Assembly (NCBI RefSeq): GCF_024346055.1
Contig: NZ_JAGQCH010000021.1
Location: forward strand, 1-52,978
Direction of reading: 5' to 3'
Source: Cyanobium sp. Cruz CV13-4-11
GTDB lineage: Bacteria > Cyanobacteriota > Cyanobacteriia > PCC-6307 > Cyanobiaceae
DNA length: 52,978 bases
Part shown: one piece after another, positions 35,579 through 45,659 of the stretch
Position numbering within the stretch: the stretch's first letter is position 1
How the letters are laid out: every line of letters begins with the position of its first letter
Program-made: the position numbers and the translations under genes
Notes under the pieces: generated by a model
The model's input: only the letters and a program-made list of their open reading frames with translations
Told to the model about the DNA's origin: nothing
Database searches by the model: none

Positions 35579-35878
35579 ATGCCGAAAGCCGACATCCATC
35601 CCACCTGGTATCCGGACGCCAAGGTGATCTGCAATGGGGAGGTGGTGATGACCACCGGCTCCACCCATCCCGAGCTCACGGTCGACGTGTGGAGTGGCAA
35701 CCACCCCTTCTACACGGGCACCCAGAAGATCCTCGACACCGAAGGACGTGTGGATCGCTTCATGCGCAAGTACGGCATGGGCAGCACCGATTCCGCCTCC
35801 GGTGCCAAGAAGGCCGCCAAGCCGGCCGAGGCACCTGCCGCCGTCGAAGCCGAGACAGCGGCGGCCACCGAAGCCTGA
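35579..35878 (+). CDS. rpmE: 50S ribosomal protein L31 (zinc-free type)
   Basis: L31 bridges the subunits. MPKADIHPTWYPDAKVICNG, TTGSTHPELTVDVWSGNHPF and the RVDRFMRKYGM end of the core match the family. Only a single Cys (Cys18) is present, so the CxxC zinc site is missing. The total of 99 aa includes an Ala/Glu-rich tail of about 25 residues (SGAKKAAKPAEAPAAVE..). The gene ends the ribosomal block and is followed by several hairpins. Confidence 0.95.
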   Translation: MPKADIHPTWYPDAKVICNGEVVMTTGSTHPELTVDVWSGNHPFYTGTQKILDTEGRVDRFMRKYGMGSTDSASGAKKAAKPAEAPAAVEAETAAATEA

Positions 35879-35882
35879 ATCC

Positions 35883-35938
35883 GTCAGCCTGAGATCCTCA
35901 GACTGACGCCGGCCGCCCGAATCGGACAGCTGATTCGG
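35883..35938. repeat. Two consecutive hairpins after rpmE
   Basis: GTCAG-C-CTGAG-ATC-CTCAG-A-CTGAC (35883-35907) folds with one mismatch. CCGAATC...GATTCGG (35917-35938, 8-nt loop) is perfect. Neither has a T-tract. They stand just before the true terminator at 35954 and may stabilise the 3' end of the ribosomal mRNA. Confidence 0.7.
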
Positions 35939-35953
35939 CCCGGTCTTTCTCCG

Positions 35954-35985
35954 GCCGGGTGCTTCCAGCAAGCACCCGGCTTTTT
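35954..35985 (+). terminator. Intrinsic terminator of the ribosomal operon
   Basis: GCCGGGTGCTT (35954-35964) pairs perfectly with AAGCACCCGGC (35970-35980) around the loop CCAGC and is followed by TTTTT. It lies 76 bp after rpmE and 19 bp before prfA, so prfA may be reached by read-through or have its own start. Confidence 0.9.
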
Positions 35986-36003
35986 CCGTTTCGGGTGCCG
36001 CCC

Positions 36004-37119
<1,116 letters not shown>

Positions 37120-37132
37120 GCGGGAGGGCGGT

Positions 37133-37633
37133 TCAGGCGCCGATGACGTATTTGGCCCACTCCTGGTGCTGGCCGGAGCGGATGCGCCGGTTGGCCTCAA
37201 AACTCAGGCTGCCCAGGGGCCGGCGGGGCTCCCGGGCCAGGGGCATGCCCGCCTCCCGTGGAGTGCGATTGCCCTTGCGCACGTTGCAGGGCAGACAGGC
37301 GGTGGTGACGTTCTCCCAGACGTCGGTGCCGCCCCGGCTGCGGGGCACCACGTGGTCGATCGAGAGCTGCTCGCCACTGAACCCGCAATACTGGCAGGCG
37401 TGGCCGTCGCGGTGGAAGACGTTGCGGCGCGTGAGGGGAAGCGGCTTGTAGGGCACCCGCACGAACTGGCGCAGCCGGATCACCGTGGGCAGAAAATGGT
37501 CGGGGCGAATCGTCTTTTCAGGGTCGTGCTCCAACCCTTCGGCCTTCCCCTTGAGCAGCATCACCATGGCCCGGCGCCAGGTGGTGATGTTCAGCGGTTC
37601 GTAGGACGCATTCAGAACGAGTACGTGGCCCAT
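37133..37633 (-). CDS. HNH endonuclease-type protein
   Basis: The HNH core is LSIDHVVPRSRGGTDVWENV (His and Asn ligands), with CQYC before and CLPC after, making a zinc-stabilised beta-beta-alpha fold. Before it lies VLVLNASYEPLNITTWRRAM, typical of the widespread cyanobacterial/actinobacterial housekeeping HNH family of unknown substrate. The start at 37633 (MGHVLVLNASYEPL) gives 166 aa. Longer frames to 37657 or 37699 add non-conserved residues. No methyltransferase partner is nearby, so a restriction enzyme is unlikely. Confidence 0.85.
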   Translation of the reverse strand: MGHVLVLNASYEPLNITTWRRAMVMLLKGKAEGLEHDPEKTIRPDHFLPTVIRLRQFVRVPYKPLPLTRRNVFHRDGHACQYCGFSGEQLSIDHVVPRSRGGTDVWENVTTACLPCNVRKGNRTPREAGMPLAREPRRPLGSLSFEANRRIRSGQHQEWAKYVIGA

Positions 37634-37707
37634 TCCAGTCCGCTGGATAGGCGGCATGCTAACGGGATTCCCATGAATTTCATGGTCCACCCCCTGCACC
37701 GGCGTCC

Positions 37708-38913
<1,206 letters not shown>

Positions 38914-38931
38914 TAAGCTCTCTGAGCCACT

Positions 38932-39020
38932 GGAGAGGTGGCTGAGTGGTTGAAAGCGGCTCCCTGCTAAGGAGTTACAGAGGGCAACTTCTGTCGAGGG
39001 TTCGAATCCCTCCCTCTCCG
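38932..39020 (+). tRNA. tRNA-Ser (GCU)
   Basis: This 89-nt class II tRNA has acceptor GGAGAGG/CCTCTCC, D-arm GGCTGAGTGG, anticodon stem GCTCC/GGAGT with loop CTGCTAA (anticodon GCT), a long variable arm (CAGAGGGCAACTTCTG), and T arm GAGGG-TTCGAAT-CCCTC. The discriminator is G and CCA is not encoded. It reads AGC/AGU serine codons. Confidence 0.96.
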
Positions 39021-39123
39021 TTTCCGGCCCTTCCAGGGGCCATCCCGCCAGGTCCACTCAGAGCCTGGCGACGCCGCTCCGGCCGAGATAGGCCGCGAAC
39101 ACGACGCACAGGTCGGCGCAGGC

Positions 39124-40056
39124 TCAAGCGTCCTGCAGGGCGTCGGCGATGGCCGGCAGCAGGGTGGCATCGGCGGCCCGGGCCCGTCCCTCGCTGAACA
39201 CCACCAGAAGCATCGGCGCCTTGCCATCCACCTCCACATAGGCGGCGTCATGGCGCGCCTGGCTCATCCAGCCGGCCTTGCTCCACAGCCGAGCCCCCTG
39301 CGGCAGAGCGGCCCCGAGGAAGCCGTCCACCTGATTCTCGGGATCGGCGGCCCGTGCCTGGGGATCCAGCGAGCGTCCCAGCAGGGCCATCATGCGGCGG
39401 CAGGCCGGCGGGGACACCGCAGCGCCGGCCATCACCCCATGCAGCAGACGGGCCGTGAAATCCGTGCTGAGGCGGTTGCGGTTCTCCAGCTGGGGACCAT
39501 AGAAGTCCCGCTCCCGGCCATAGGGACCCTCCGCCCAGGTCTTCTGGCAGGCGTTCACCCCCGCCACCTCGCTCCAGCCGAGGCGTGCCAGCCAGTCGTT
39601 GACCACCTGGCGCTGGCGGCACCAGGCCGCCGCCCGCCCGGCGGGCAGGGACGGGCCGCTAGTGGTGCCGGTGAGCAGATCCACCACCAAGCTGGTGGCG
39701 TCGTTGCCGGAATCGCGCACCATGTCGGCCAGGGCTCGGCGCAGTTCTGGCCCCTCCTCGATCAGCTGGCGTTGCAGCCAGGCTTCGGCGGCTACCAGAT
39801 ACACCAGCTTCACCACGCTGGCGGGATAGCGCGGCCTCTCCCCATCCCAGCTGGCACCGGTCACGGTCTGGCCCCAGAAGGCCTCCTGGCCCAGGCCCTC
39901 GGCGGCGCCCACCAGGGAAGCCCCATAGCGAAGCCAGGTGATCGAGAGCTGCTCGCCCAGCCCCGGGCGCCCCTCCTGCTCCAGTTGGCCGATGAGCTGG
40001 CTCAGGGTCTGGCCCATGGCCTGATCAGGGCTGTAGAACGCCATCAGCGGCGGCAC
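39124..40056 (-). CDS. Class A beta-lactamase-like serine hydrolase
   Basis: The penicillin-binding-protein/beta-lactamase fold is indicated by the SxxK motif in YPASVVKLVY, an SxN-type motif in RDSGNDATSLVVDLL, and a KAG triad (LWSKAGWMSQARHD). There is no obvious signal peptide from the possible starts at 40056 or 40044, so it may be cytoplasmic or use a non-classical route. Family members include cell-wall carboxypeptidases as well as lactamases. Drug resistance cannot be inferred. It is divergent from a cell-wall peptidase gene whose ATG lies 6 bp away. Confidence 0.75.
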   Translation of the reverse strand: MPPLMAFYSPDQAMGQTLSQLIGQLEQEGRPGLGEQLSITWLRYGASLVGAAEGLGQEAFWGQTVTGASWDGERPRYPASVVKLVYLVAAEAWLQRQLIEEGPELRRALADMVRDSGNDATSLVVDLLTGTTSGPSLPAGRAAAWCRQRQVVNDWLARLGWSEVAGVNACQKTWAEGPYGRERDFYGPQLENRNRLSTDFTARLLHGVMAGAAVSPPACRRMMALLGRSLDPQARAADPENQVDGFLGAALPQGARLWSKAGWMSQARHDAAYVEVDGKAPMLLVVFSEGRARAADATLLPAIADALQDA

Positions 40057-40062
40057 CTTGTG

Positions 40063-40779
40063 ATGGCGACCTTAGGCACCCTGCCGGCGCCGGGCCGTAC
40101 CTGGACCCTGACCCGGCCGTTGCCGGCCTACAGCCGGCCGCAGGGCCCGGGCCTGGCCACCGAGATCCACGCGGGCCGGCACCTCAGGGTGCTCGAGCGC
40201 GCCGGGACCCGCCTACGGGTGCGGCTGCACGGGGACGGCTACCCCTGCTGGGTGGAGGCGCTCGCCCTCGAGAGCCACGGCCACCCCGCCCCACCACCGC
40301 CGCTGCCGCGCCTCGATCGCGACAGGATCGCCGCCCGCCTGGGGGCGGTGCTCTCCTTCGCCGAGGCCGCCCGTCACAGCCCCAACCGCTACCTCTGGGG
40401 GGGCACCCTGGGCCCCGATTTCGACTGCTCGGGGCTGGTGCAGACCGCCTATGCCCAGGCCGGCATCTGGCTGCCCCGCGATGCCTACCTGCAGGAGCGC
40501 TTCTGCCGCCCGGTGGCCGTGGCCAGCGGCGTCACCAGCCTGCTGCTGCCGGGGGATCTGCTCTTCTTCGGCACCCCGCAGCGCTGCACCCACGTGGCCC
40601 TGCACCTGGACGGCGGCCGCTACCTCCACAGCTCCGGGCGCCAGCACGGCCGTGACGGCATCGGCATTGACGACCTGAATCCCCGCAACCAGGATCCGGT
40701 GGCGTGCCACTACCGGGCTGAGCTGCGCGGCGCGGGGCGGGTGATGCACAGCCACGACGGGAGCCCGCTGCCACCTTGA
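40063..40779 (+). CDS. NlpC/P60 (C40) cell-wall peptidase with SH3-like N-terminus
   Basis: The catalytic Cys is in GPDFDCSGLVQTAYAQAG (about residue 127) and the catalytic His in CTHVALHLDGG, with a following polar residue in LHSSGRQHGRDG. The N-terminal ~80 residues (RHLRVLERAGTRLRVRLHGD) look like a bacterial SH3b domain, as in the cyanobacterial D-Glu-diaminopimelate endopeptidases. No signal peptide is seen, which is usual for that recycling class. The length is 238 aa. The start at 40063 is directly divergent from the serine hydrolase. Confidence 0.85.
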   Translation: MATLGTLPAPGRTWTLTRPLPAYSRPQGPGLATEIHAGRHLRVLERAGTRLRVRLHGDGYPCWVEALALESHGHPAPPPPLPRLDRDRIAARLGAVLSFAEAARHSPNRYLWGGTLGPDFDCSGLVQTAYAQAGIWLPRDAYLQERFCRPVAVASGVTSLLLPGDLLFFGTPQRCTHVALHLDGGRYLHSSGRQHGRDGIGIDDLNPRNQDPVACHYRAELRGAGRVMHSHDGSPLPP

Positions 40780-40793
40780 GCTAGATTCCACGT

Positions 40794-41792
40794 TTGAAAT
40801 TCGATCGGGACTTGGTGGCGTCATCCCTGGCCCACAGTCCCGAACTTTCGATTGTTGTCCCCTTGTACAACGAGGAAGCAAGCCTTCCCCTCCTCGTTGA
40901 GAAGTTGCTGGCGGCGCTGCGGCCACTGGGTCGATCGTTTGAACTCGTTCTGGTCGACGACGGCTCGAAGGACGGCACCCCGGCGGTCCTTCGCGATCTG
41001 GCCAACCGGGTTCCGGAACTGGTGGCGGTGCTGTTACGGCGCAACTACGGGCAGACGGCCGCCATGGCGGCGGGGTTCGATGCCAGCGGCGGTGGGGTGA
41101 TCGTCACCCTCGACGGGGATCTGCAGAACGATCCCGCCGACATCCCCCTGCTGCTGGCCCGGCTGGAGCAGGACGAGCTCGACCTGGTGAGCGGCTGGCG
41201 GCACCAGCGCCAGGACGGGGCCATCAACCGTCTGTTGCCGTCCCTCGTGGCCAACCGCCTGATCGCCAAGGTCACCGGGGTGCGTCTGCACGACTACGGC
41301 TGCTCCCTCAAGGCCTACCGCCGGGAGGTGGTCAGCGACATGAACCTCTACGGGGAACTGCACCGGTTCCTGCCGGCGCTGGCCTTCATCGAGGGGGCCC
41401 GCATCGGCGAGGTGAGGGTGTCCCACCAGGCCCGCCGCTACGGCCGCAGCAACTACGGCATCGATCGCACCTTCCGGGTGTTGATGGACCTGCTGACGGT
41501 GTGGTTCATGAAGCGGTTCCTGACCCGGCCGATGCACGTGTTCGGCTTCGCCGGCCTGCTGGCCCTGGGGGCGGGGTTGGCCATCGCCCTCTGGCTGGTG
41601 GGCGAGAAGCTGCTGCTGGGGGCCGACATCGGCAACCGCCCCCTGCTGCTGATGGCGGTGCTGGCGATCCTCAGCGGGGTGCAGCTGTTCAGTTTCGGGC
41701 TGCTGTCTGAGCTGCAGATGCGCACGTATCACGAGAGCCAGGGCCGGCCGATCTACCGGGTGCGGGCCACGCTGCGCGGCGGCCCCGGCTGA
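40794..41792 (+). CDS. GT2 glycosyltransferase, GtrB/dolichyl-phosphate-mannose-synthase-like
   Basis: This enzyme probably transfers a sugar from a nucleotide donor to a polyprenyl phosphate. VVPLYNEEASLP, VLVDDGSKDGT and the metal-binding LDGDLQNDPADI are GT-A motifs. HDYGCSLKAYRREV and YGELHRFLPALAF are specific to the GtrB/DPM1-like group. Two C-terminal transmembrane helices (FGFAGLLALGAGLAIALWLV and PLLLMAVLAILSGVQLFSF) anchor it. It starts at TTG 40794, 14 bp after the peptidase gene. The length is 332 aa. Confidence 0.9.
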   Translation: MKFDRDLVASSLAHSPELSIVVPLYNEEASLPLLVEKLLAALRPLGRSFELVLVDDGSKDGTPAVLRDLANRVPELVAVLLRRNYGQTAAMAAGFDASGGGVIVTLDGDLQNDPADIPLLLARLEQDELDLVSGWRHQRQDGAINRLLPSLVANRLIAKVTGVRLHDYGCSLKAYRREVVSDMNLYGELHRFLPALAFIEGARIGEVRVSHQARRYGRSNYGIDRTFRVLMDLLTVWFMKRFLTRPMHVFGFAGLLALGAGLAIALWLVGEKLLLGADIGNRPLLLMAVLAILSGVQLFSFGLLSELQMRTYHESQGRPIYRVRATLRGGPG

Positions 41793-41874
41793 ACTTTTAT
41801 GTCACCCCCGCTTCCCTGAGAAGCCAGGCAGGAAGGGGTCCTTACAGTACCGGCGGTTCCTATTGGCCCAAGCC

Positions 41875-41991
41875 ATGACTGGTGAATTTGCCGTTGCCTG
41901 GATGCCGTCCGTGCTGGTTCCCCTGGTGGGAATCCTCGGCGCAGCGGTGGCCATGGCCCTGCTGTTCAACGTGATCGAGGCGACCGACTGA
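41875..41991 (+). CDS. psaI: Photosystem I subunit VIII (PsaI)
   Basis: A 38-residue single-span protein, [20 protein letters not shown] followed by a hydrophobic helix and FNVIEATD. This matches PsaI, which supports PsaL binding and trimer formation. It lies 64 bp before psaL, the classic order. The region before it contains TTACAGTAC at 41841-41849, a possible -10, but no clear -35. Confidence 0.9.
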   Translation: MTGEFAVAWMPSVLVPLVGILGAAVAMALLFNVIEATD

Positions 41992-42055
41992 CGACCGGCC
42001 CAGGCCCCAGCGTCACTCGCCTCCCCCTCTCGAAGCCCCCCCGATCCGCCTCCCC

Positions 42056-42547
42056 ATGACCGTGACCCCCGTCGCCGACCCGACCGTCGGCAATCTGGCC
42101 ACTCCCGTCAACAGCAGCTATTTCACCAAGGCCTTCCTGAACGCCCTGCCGGCCTACCGGCCCTCCCTCTCGCCCAACCGTCGCGGCCTTGAGGTGGGCA
42201 TGGCCCACGGCTACTTCCTCTACGGCCCCTTCGCCTACACCGGCCCCCTGCGCGCCACCGAGTTCGCCAGCACCGCCGGCCTGCTCGCCGCCATCGGCTT
42301 GGTGTCGATCCTGACCGTCTGCCTGTCGATCTACGGCACCGCCGGCAGTGGCCCCAACGTCCAACCCGCGGACGCCACCATCGACAACCCGCCGGCCGAC
42401 CTGTTCACCAAAGCCGGCTGGGCGGAATTCGCCAGCGGCTTCTGGCTCGGTGGCTGCGGTGGCGCCGCCTTCGCCTGGTTCCTCTGCAGCACCGCCATCC
42501 AATCACCGCTGGCCAACATCGCTGGTGGCGTCTGGAGCGTCGGCTGA
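42056..42547 (+). CDS. psaL: Photosystem I reaction centre subunit XI (PsaL)
   Basis: PsaL forms the trimer interface of photosystem [57 protein letters not shown] and three hydrophobic spans are present. The length is 163 aa. It is followed by a strong terminator and probably shares a transcript with psaI. Confidence 0.97.
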   Translation: MTVTPVADPTVGNLATPVNSSYFTKAFLNALPAYRPSLSPNRRGLEVGMAHGYFLYGPFAYTGPLRATEFASTAGLLAAIGLVSILTVCLSIYGTAGSGPNVQPADATIDNPPADLFTKAGWAEFASGFWLGGCGGAAFAWFLCSTAIQSPLANIAGGVWSVG

Positions 42548-42574
42548 GCCAGCCCTACTCACGGGATGTCCTTC

Positions 42575-42601
42575 AAAACCCTGCCAAGGCAGGGTTTTTT
42601 T
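42575..42601 (+). terminator. Intrinsic terminator after psaL
   Basis: CCCTGCC (42579-42585) pairs with GGCAGGG (42588-42594) across a 2-nt gap (a 4-nt loop if the closing pair opens), followed by seven T. Four A precede the stem, so it could also work on the minus strand for the remnant gene that ends at 42690. Confidence 0.92.
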
Positions 42602-42689
42602 ATGGGCCGTGCGTCCGCGCTGCCAGTACCCCGGGGCCGCCTATCCGGTCTTAGACGCTCTGGCCGAGGAGATTGGTGCCCGGGGTGCG

Positions 42690-43229
42690 TCAGTGGCTGA
42701 TGCCAGCGCTGTTCGCCCCGGCAAGGTCGAAGAACGTTCTGCCCTTCACCTGGGCGAAGGGCGCCAGGACGGTGGATTCTGCAATCGTGACCGTCGTGAC
42801 GCTGAATTGGTTCACGACACGCAGGCCTTGCCGCTCCGTGACGAGGTTGTCGGCGGCATCGCGCCCATGCCCTGAGCATCGAGGGCGCGGTAGAAGCCGG
42901 TGATGGCATGGAATCGGCGTCCCGGCTGAGCACCAGGGTGCCCTGGAGTGCCTGGGCGGCGAAGAAGGCGATGAAATCCAGGACCGGGGCCAGCGCCAGG
43001 CTGAGGTCCGCCGAGCCTGTCACCATCTCAATCGCCCAGGCCGGCGAGTTAGTGAGCGGGTTGGTGCCGCGCCGGGGAGAAGCTTCTCCTGTCCAGGCGA
43101 GGTGACCCCGAGGCTGGCGAACTCCAGACCGGCCAGGCTGATCAGCCACTGGCCCAGTGCCAGGGCGCTCTGCAGGATCGTCTCCCGTTCACCCCATAAC
43201 CATCCATCCGAGCCGTCAGCGGAGATCAA
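42690..43229 (-). pseudogene. Frameshifted remnant of a large surface-protein gene (DUF4114/SwmB-like tail)
   Basis: Protein-like text appears in successive minus-strand frames: ILQSALALGQWLISLAGLEF; then NSPAWAIEMVTGSADLSLAL and LVLSRDAD; then FHAITGFYRALDAQGMG; then DNLVTERQGLRVVNQFSVTT and STVLAPFAQVKGRTFFDLAG, ending GANSAGISH at a stop (42690-42692). At least three frame changes separate them. From memory this resembles the C-terminal DUF4114-type region of very large cyanobacterial cell-surface proteins, which normally continues past ANSDGISH. So it is broken at both ends. No intact parent gene is in the window. Confidence 0.6.
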
Positions 43230-43341
43230 ACCCCGACAAATCCACGTTCAGGGAATGGGGGCTGGGCTGGCTGGTCGCCTTGGCAGGTGTCAGGGACGAT
43301 GAAAGCACCCGAAACCGCCGACGCATCCGCGGCAGGACAAG

Positions 43342-43368
43342 AAAAAACCCCCGGTGGTGACCGGGGGT
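43342..43368 (-). terminator. Intrinsic terminator of psaA-psaB
   Basis: On the minus strand CCCCCGG (43361-43367 on the plus strand) pairs with CCGGGGG around TCACCA and is followed by TTTTTT (plus-strand A run at 43342-43347). It lies about 60 bp after the psaB stop. The ~110 bp between it and the pseudogene show nothing else. Confidence 0.9.
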
Positions 43369-43425
43369 ATGGGGGTCCCTCGAAGATTCGAGAAGGGGCG
43401 TCGACGGTGGTCGGGAGCCGGAGGC

Positions 43426-45639
43426 TCAGCCGAACTTGCCTGACGTGGACGCGATCAGGAAGGCCGCGTACGTGAGGATGTAGCCGATCGTGAAGTGGGC
43501 GAGACCCACCACACGGGCCTGAACGATCGAGAGAGCGACGGGCTTGTCGCGCCAGCCCACCAGGTTGGCGAGGGGCGTGCGCTGATGCGCCCAGACGATG
43601 GTTTCGATCAGCTCCTGCCAGTAACCCCGCCAGGAGATCAGGAACATGAAGCCGGTGGCCCACACCAGGTGACCGAAGAGGAACATCCAGGCCCAGACGG
43701 CCAGGTTGTTGGACCCTCCTGGGTTGTACCCGTTGATCAGCTGGGAGCTGTTAAGCCACAGATAGTCGCGGAACCAGCCCATGAGATAGGTGCTGGATTC
43801 GTTGAACTGGGCCACGTTGCCCTGCCAGATGGCGAGGTGCTTCCAGTGCCAGTAGAAGGTGACCCAACCGACGGTGTTCAGGGCCCAGAAGACCGCCAGG
43901 TAGAAGGCGTCCCAGGCTGAGATGTCACAGGTGCCGCCACGGCCGGGGCCGTCGCAGGGGAAGGAGTAGCCGAAGTCCTTCTTGTCGGGCATCAGCTTGG
44001 AACCCCGGGCATCCAGGGCACCCTTCACCAGGATCAGGGTCGTGGTGTGCAGACCCAGGGCGATGGCGTGGTGGACCAGGAAGTCACCAGGGCCGATCTG
44101 CAGGAACAGGGAGTTGTTGCCTGCATTGATGGAATCAAGCCAACCGGGAAGCCAGGGAGCACCGGTATTGGCGACGCTGCTGGAGTTGGCCAGCAGCACA
44201 TCCATGCCGTAGAGGGCCTTGCCACTGGCGGCCTGAACGAACTGGGCGAAGACGGGCTCCACCAGGATCTGCTTCTCGGGGGTACCGAAGGCGACCACCA
44301 CGTCGTTGTGGACGTAAAGACCCAGGGTGTGGAAGCCGAGGAACAGGGAGACCCAGCTCAGGTGGCTGATGATGGCTTCCTTGTGCTCGAGCATCCGGGC
44401 AAGAACGTTGTTCTTGTTGGCTTCCGGGTCGTAGTCGCGGATGAAGAAGATCGCACCGTGGGCGAAGGCACCGCACATCAGGAAGATGGCGATGTACTGG
44501 TGGTGCGTGTAGAGCGCCGCCTGGGTGGTGTAGTCCTTGGCGATGAACGCATAGGACGGCAGCGCGTACATGTGCTGCGCCACCAGGCTCGTCGCCACAC
44601 CTAGGGAAGCCAGGGCGAGGCCCAGCTGGAAGTGGAGGGAGTTGTTGACGGTGTCATACAGCCCCCTGTGACCGGCCCCGAGAGCGCCACCGAAGGGAGT
44701 TCCTTTGGGTGGGTTATGGGCTTCGAGGATCTCCCGGATCGAGTGGCCGATCCCGAAGTTGGTCCGGTACATGTGGCCGGCGATCACGAAGATGCAACCG
44801 ATGGCCAGATGGTGGTGGGCGATGTCCGTGAGCCACAGCGCTTCGGTCTGGGGGTGGAAACCACCCAGGAAGGTGAGGATCGCGGTGCCTGAACCCTCAG
44901 AGGTACCGAACAGCTGATTGGCGGTGTCGGGATTCTGGGCATAGACCCCCCAGTTGCCGGTGAAGAACGGAGCCAGACCGGCGGGGTGGGGCGAGACCGA
45001 AAGGAAGTTGTCCCACCCGACGTGCTGTCCCCTGGATTCGGGGATGGCGACGTGGACCAGGTGACCGGTCCAGGCGATGGAACTGAAACCGAACAGCACA
45101 GCCAGGTGATGGTTGAGCCGGGATTCAGCGTTCTTGAACCAGGCCAGGGAAGGCTGGAACTTGGGCTGGAGATGGAGCCAGCCGGCGAACAGGGCCCATG
45201 CCGAGAGGATCAGCATGAAGATGGAACCCTGGTAGAGCTCCATGTTGGTCGTCATGCCGATCGTGTACCACCAGTGGTACAGACCGGAATAGGCGATGTT
45301 CACCGGGGAGGAAGCGCCCGCCTGGGTGAAGGCGTCGATGGCGCCCTGGCCGAAGTGGGGATCCCAGATCGCGTGAGCGATGGGACGTACATGCAGCGGA
45401 TCGGCGACCCACTGCTCGAAGTTGCCCTGCCAGGCGATATGGAACAGGTTGCCCGAAACCCAGAGGCCGATGATCGCCAGGTGACCGAAGTGGGTGGAGA
45501 ACAGCTTTTGGTAAAGCCGCTCCTCCGTCATTCCGTCATGGCTCTCGAAGTCGTGAGCCGTGGCGATGCCGTACCAGATACGGCGGGTTGTCGGGTCCTG
45601 TGCCAGACCCTGGCTGAACGAAGGAAATTTCGTTGCCAT
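43426..45639 (-). CDS. psaB: Photosystem I P700 apoprotein A2 (PsaB)
   Basis: PsaB is one of the two core subunits that carry P700, the electron-transfer cofactors and antenna chlorophylls. [20 protein letters not shown] is the standard start. Eleven membrane spans are present. The Fx cluster loop [18 protein letters not shown] gives two of the four cluster Cys. [20 protein letters not shown] and the C-terminal ASTSGKFG are conserved. The length is 737 aa. It follows psaA after 20 bp and is co-transcribed with it. Confidence 0.99.
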   Translation of the reverse strand: MATKFPSFSQGLAQDPTTRRIWYGIATAHDFESHDGMTEERLYQKLFSTHFGHLAIIGLWVSGNLFHIAWQGNFEQWVADPLHVRPIAHAIWDPHFGQGAIDAFTQAGASSPVNIAYSGLYHWWYTIGMTTNMELYQGSIFMLILSAWALFAGWLHLQPKFQPSLAWFKNAESRLNHHLAVLFGFSSIAWTGHLVHVAIPESRGQHVGWDNFLSVSPHPAGLAPFFTGNWGVYAQNPDTANQLFGTSEGSGTAILTFLGGFHPQTEALWLTDIAHHHLAIGCIFVIAGHMYRTNFGIGHSIREILEAHNPPKGTPFGGALGAGHRGLYDTVNNSLHFQLGLALASLGVATSLVAQHMYALPSYAFIAKDYTTQAALYTHHQYIAIFLMCGAFAHGAIFFIRDYDPEANKNNVLARMLEHKEAIISHLSWVSLFLGFHTLGLYVHNDVVVAFGTPEKQILVEPVFAQFVQAASGKALYGMDVLLANSSSVANTGAPWLPGWLDSINAGNNSLFLQIGPGDFLVHHAIALGLHTTTLILVKGALDARGSKLMPDKKDFGYSFPCDGPGRGGTCDISAWDAFYLAVFWALNTVGWVTFYWHWKHLAIWQGNVAQFNESSTYLMGWFRDYLWLNSSQLINGYNPGGSNNLAVWAWMFLFGHLVWATGFMFLISWRGYWQELIETIVWAHQRTPLANLVGWRDKPVALSIVQARVVGLAHFTIGYILTYAAFLIASTSGKFG

Positions 45640-45659
45640 TGGGAAAGGTCAGGTGGAGG

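Noticed and set aside
37133-37633. Restriction-modification system at the HNH gene
   Set aside because: The HNH family here is a widespread housekeeping type and no DNA methyltransferase is adjacent; the window's two methyltransferases are far away and look like small-molecule or unknown types.
39124-40056. Antibiotic-resistance beta-lactamase
   Set aside because: SxxK and KAG motifs show only the fold; no Glu of the omega loop could be placed and no signal peptide is evident, so resistance is not supported.
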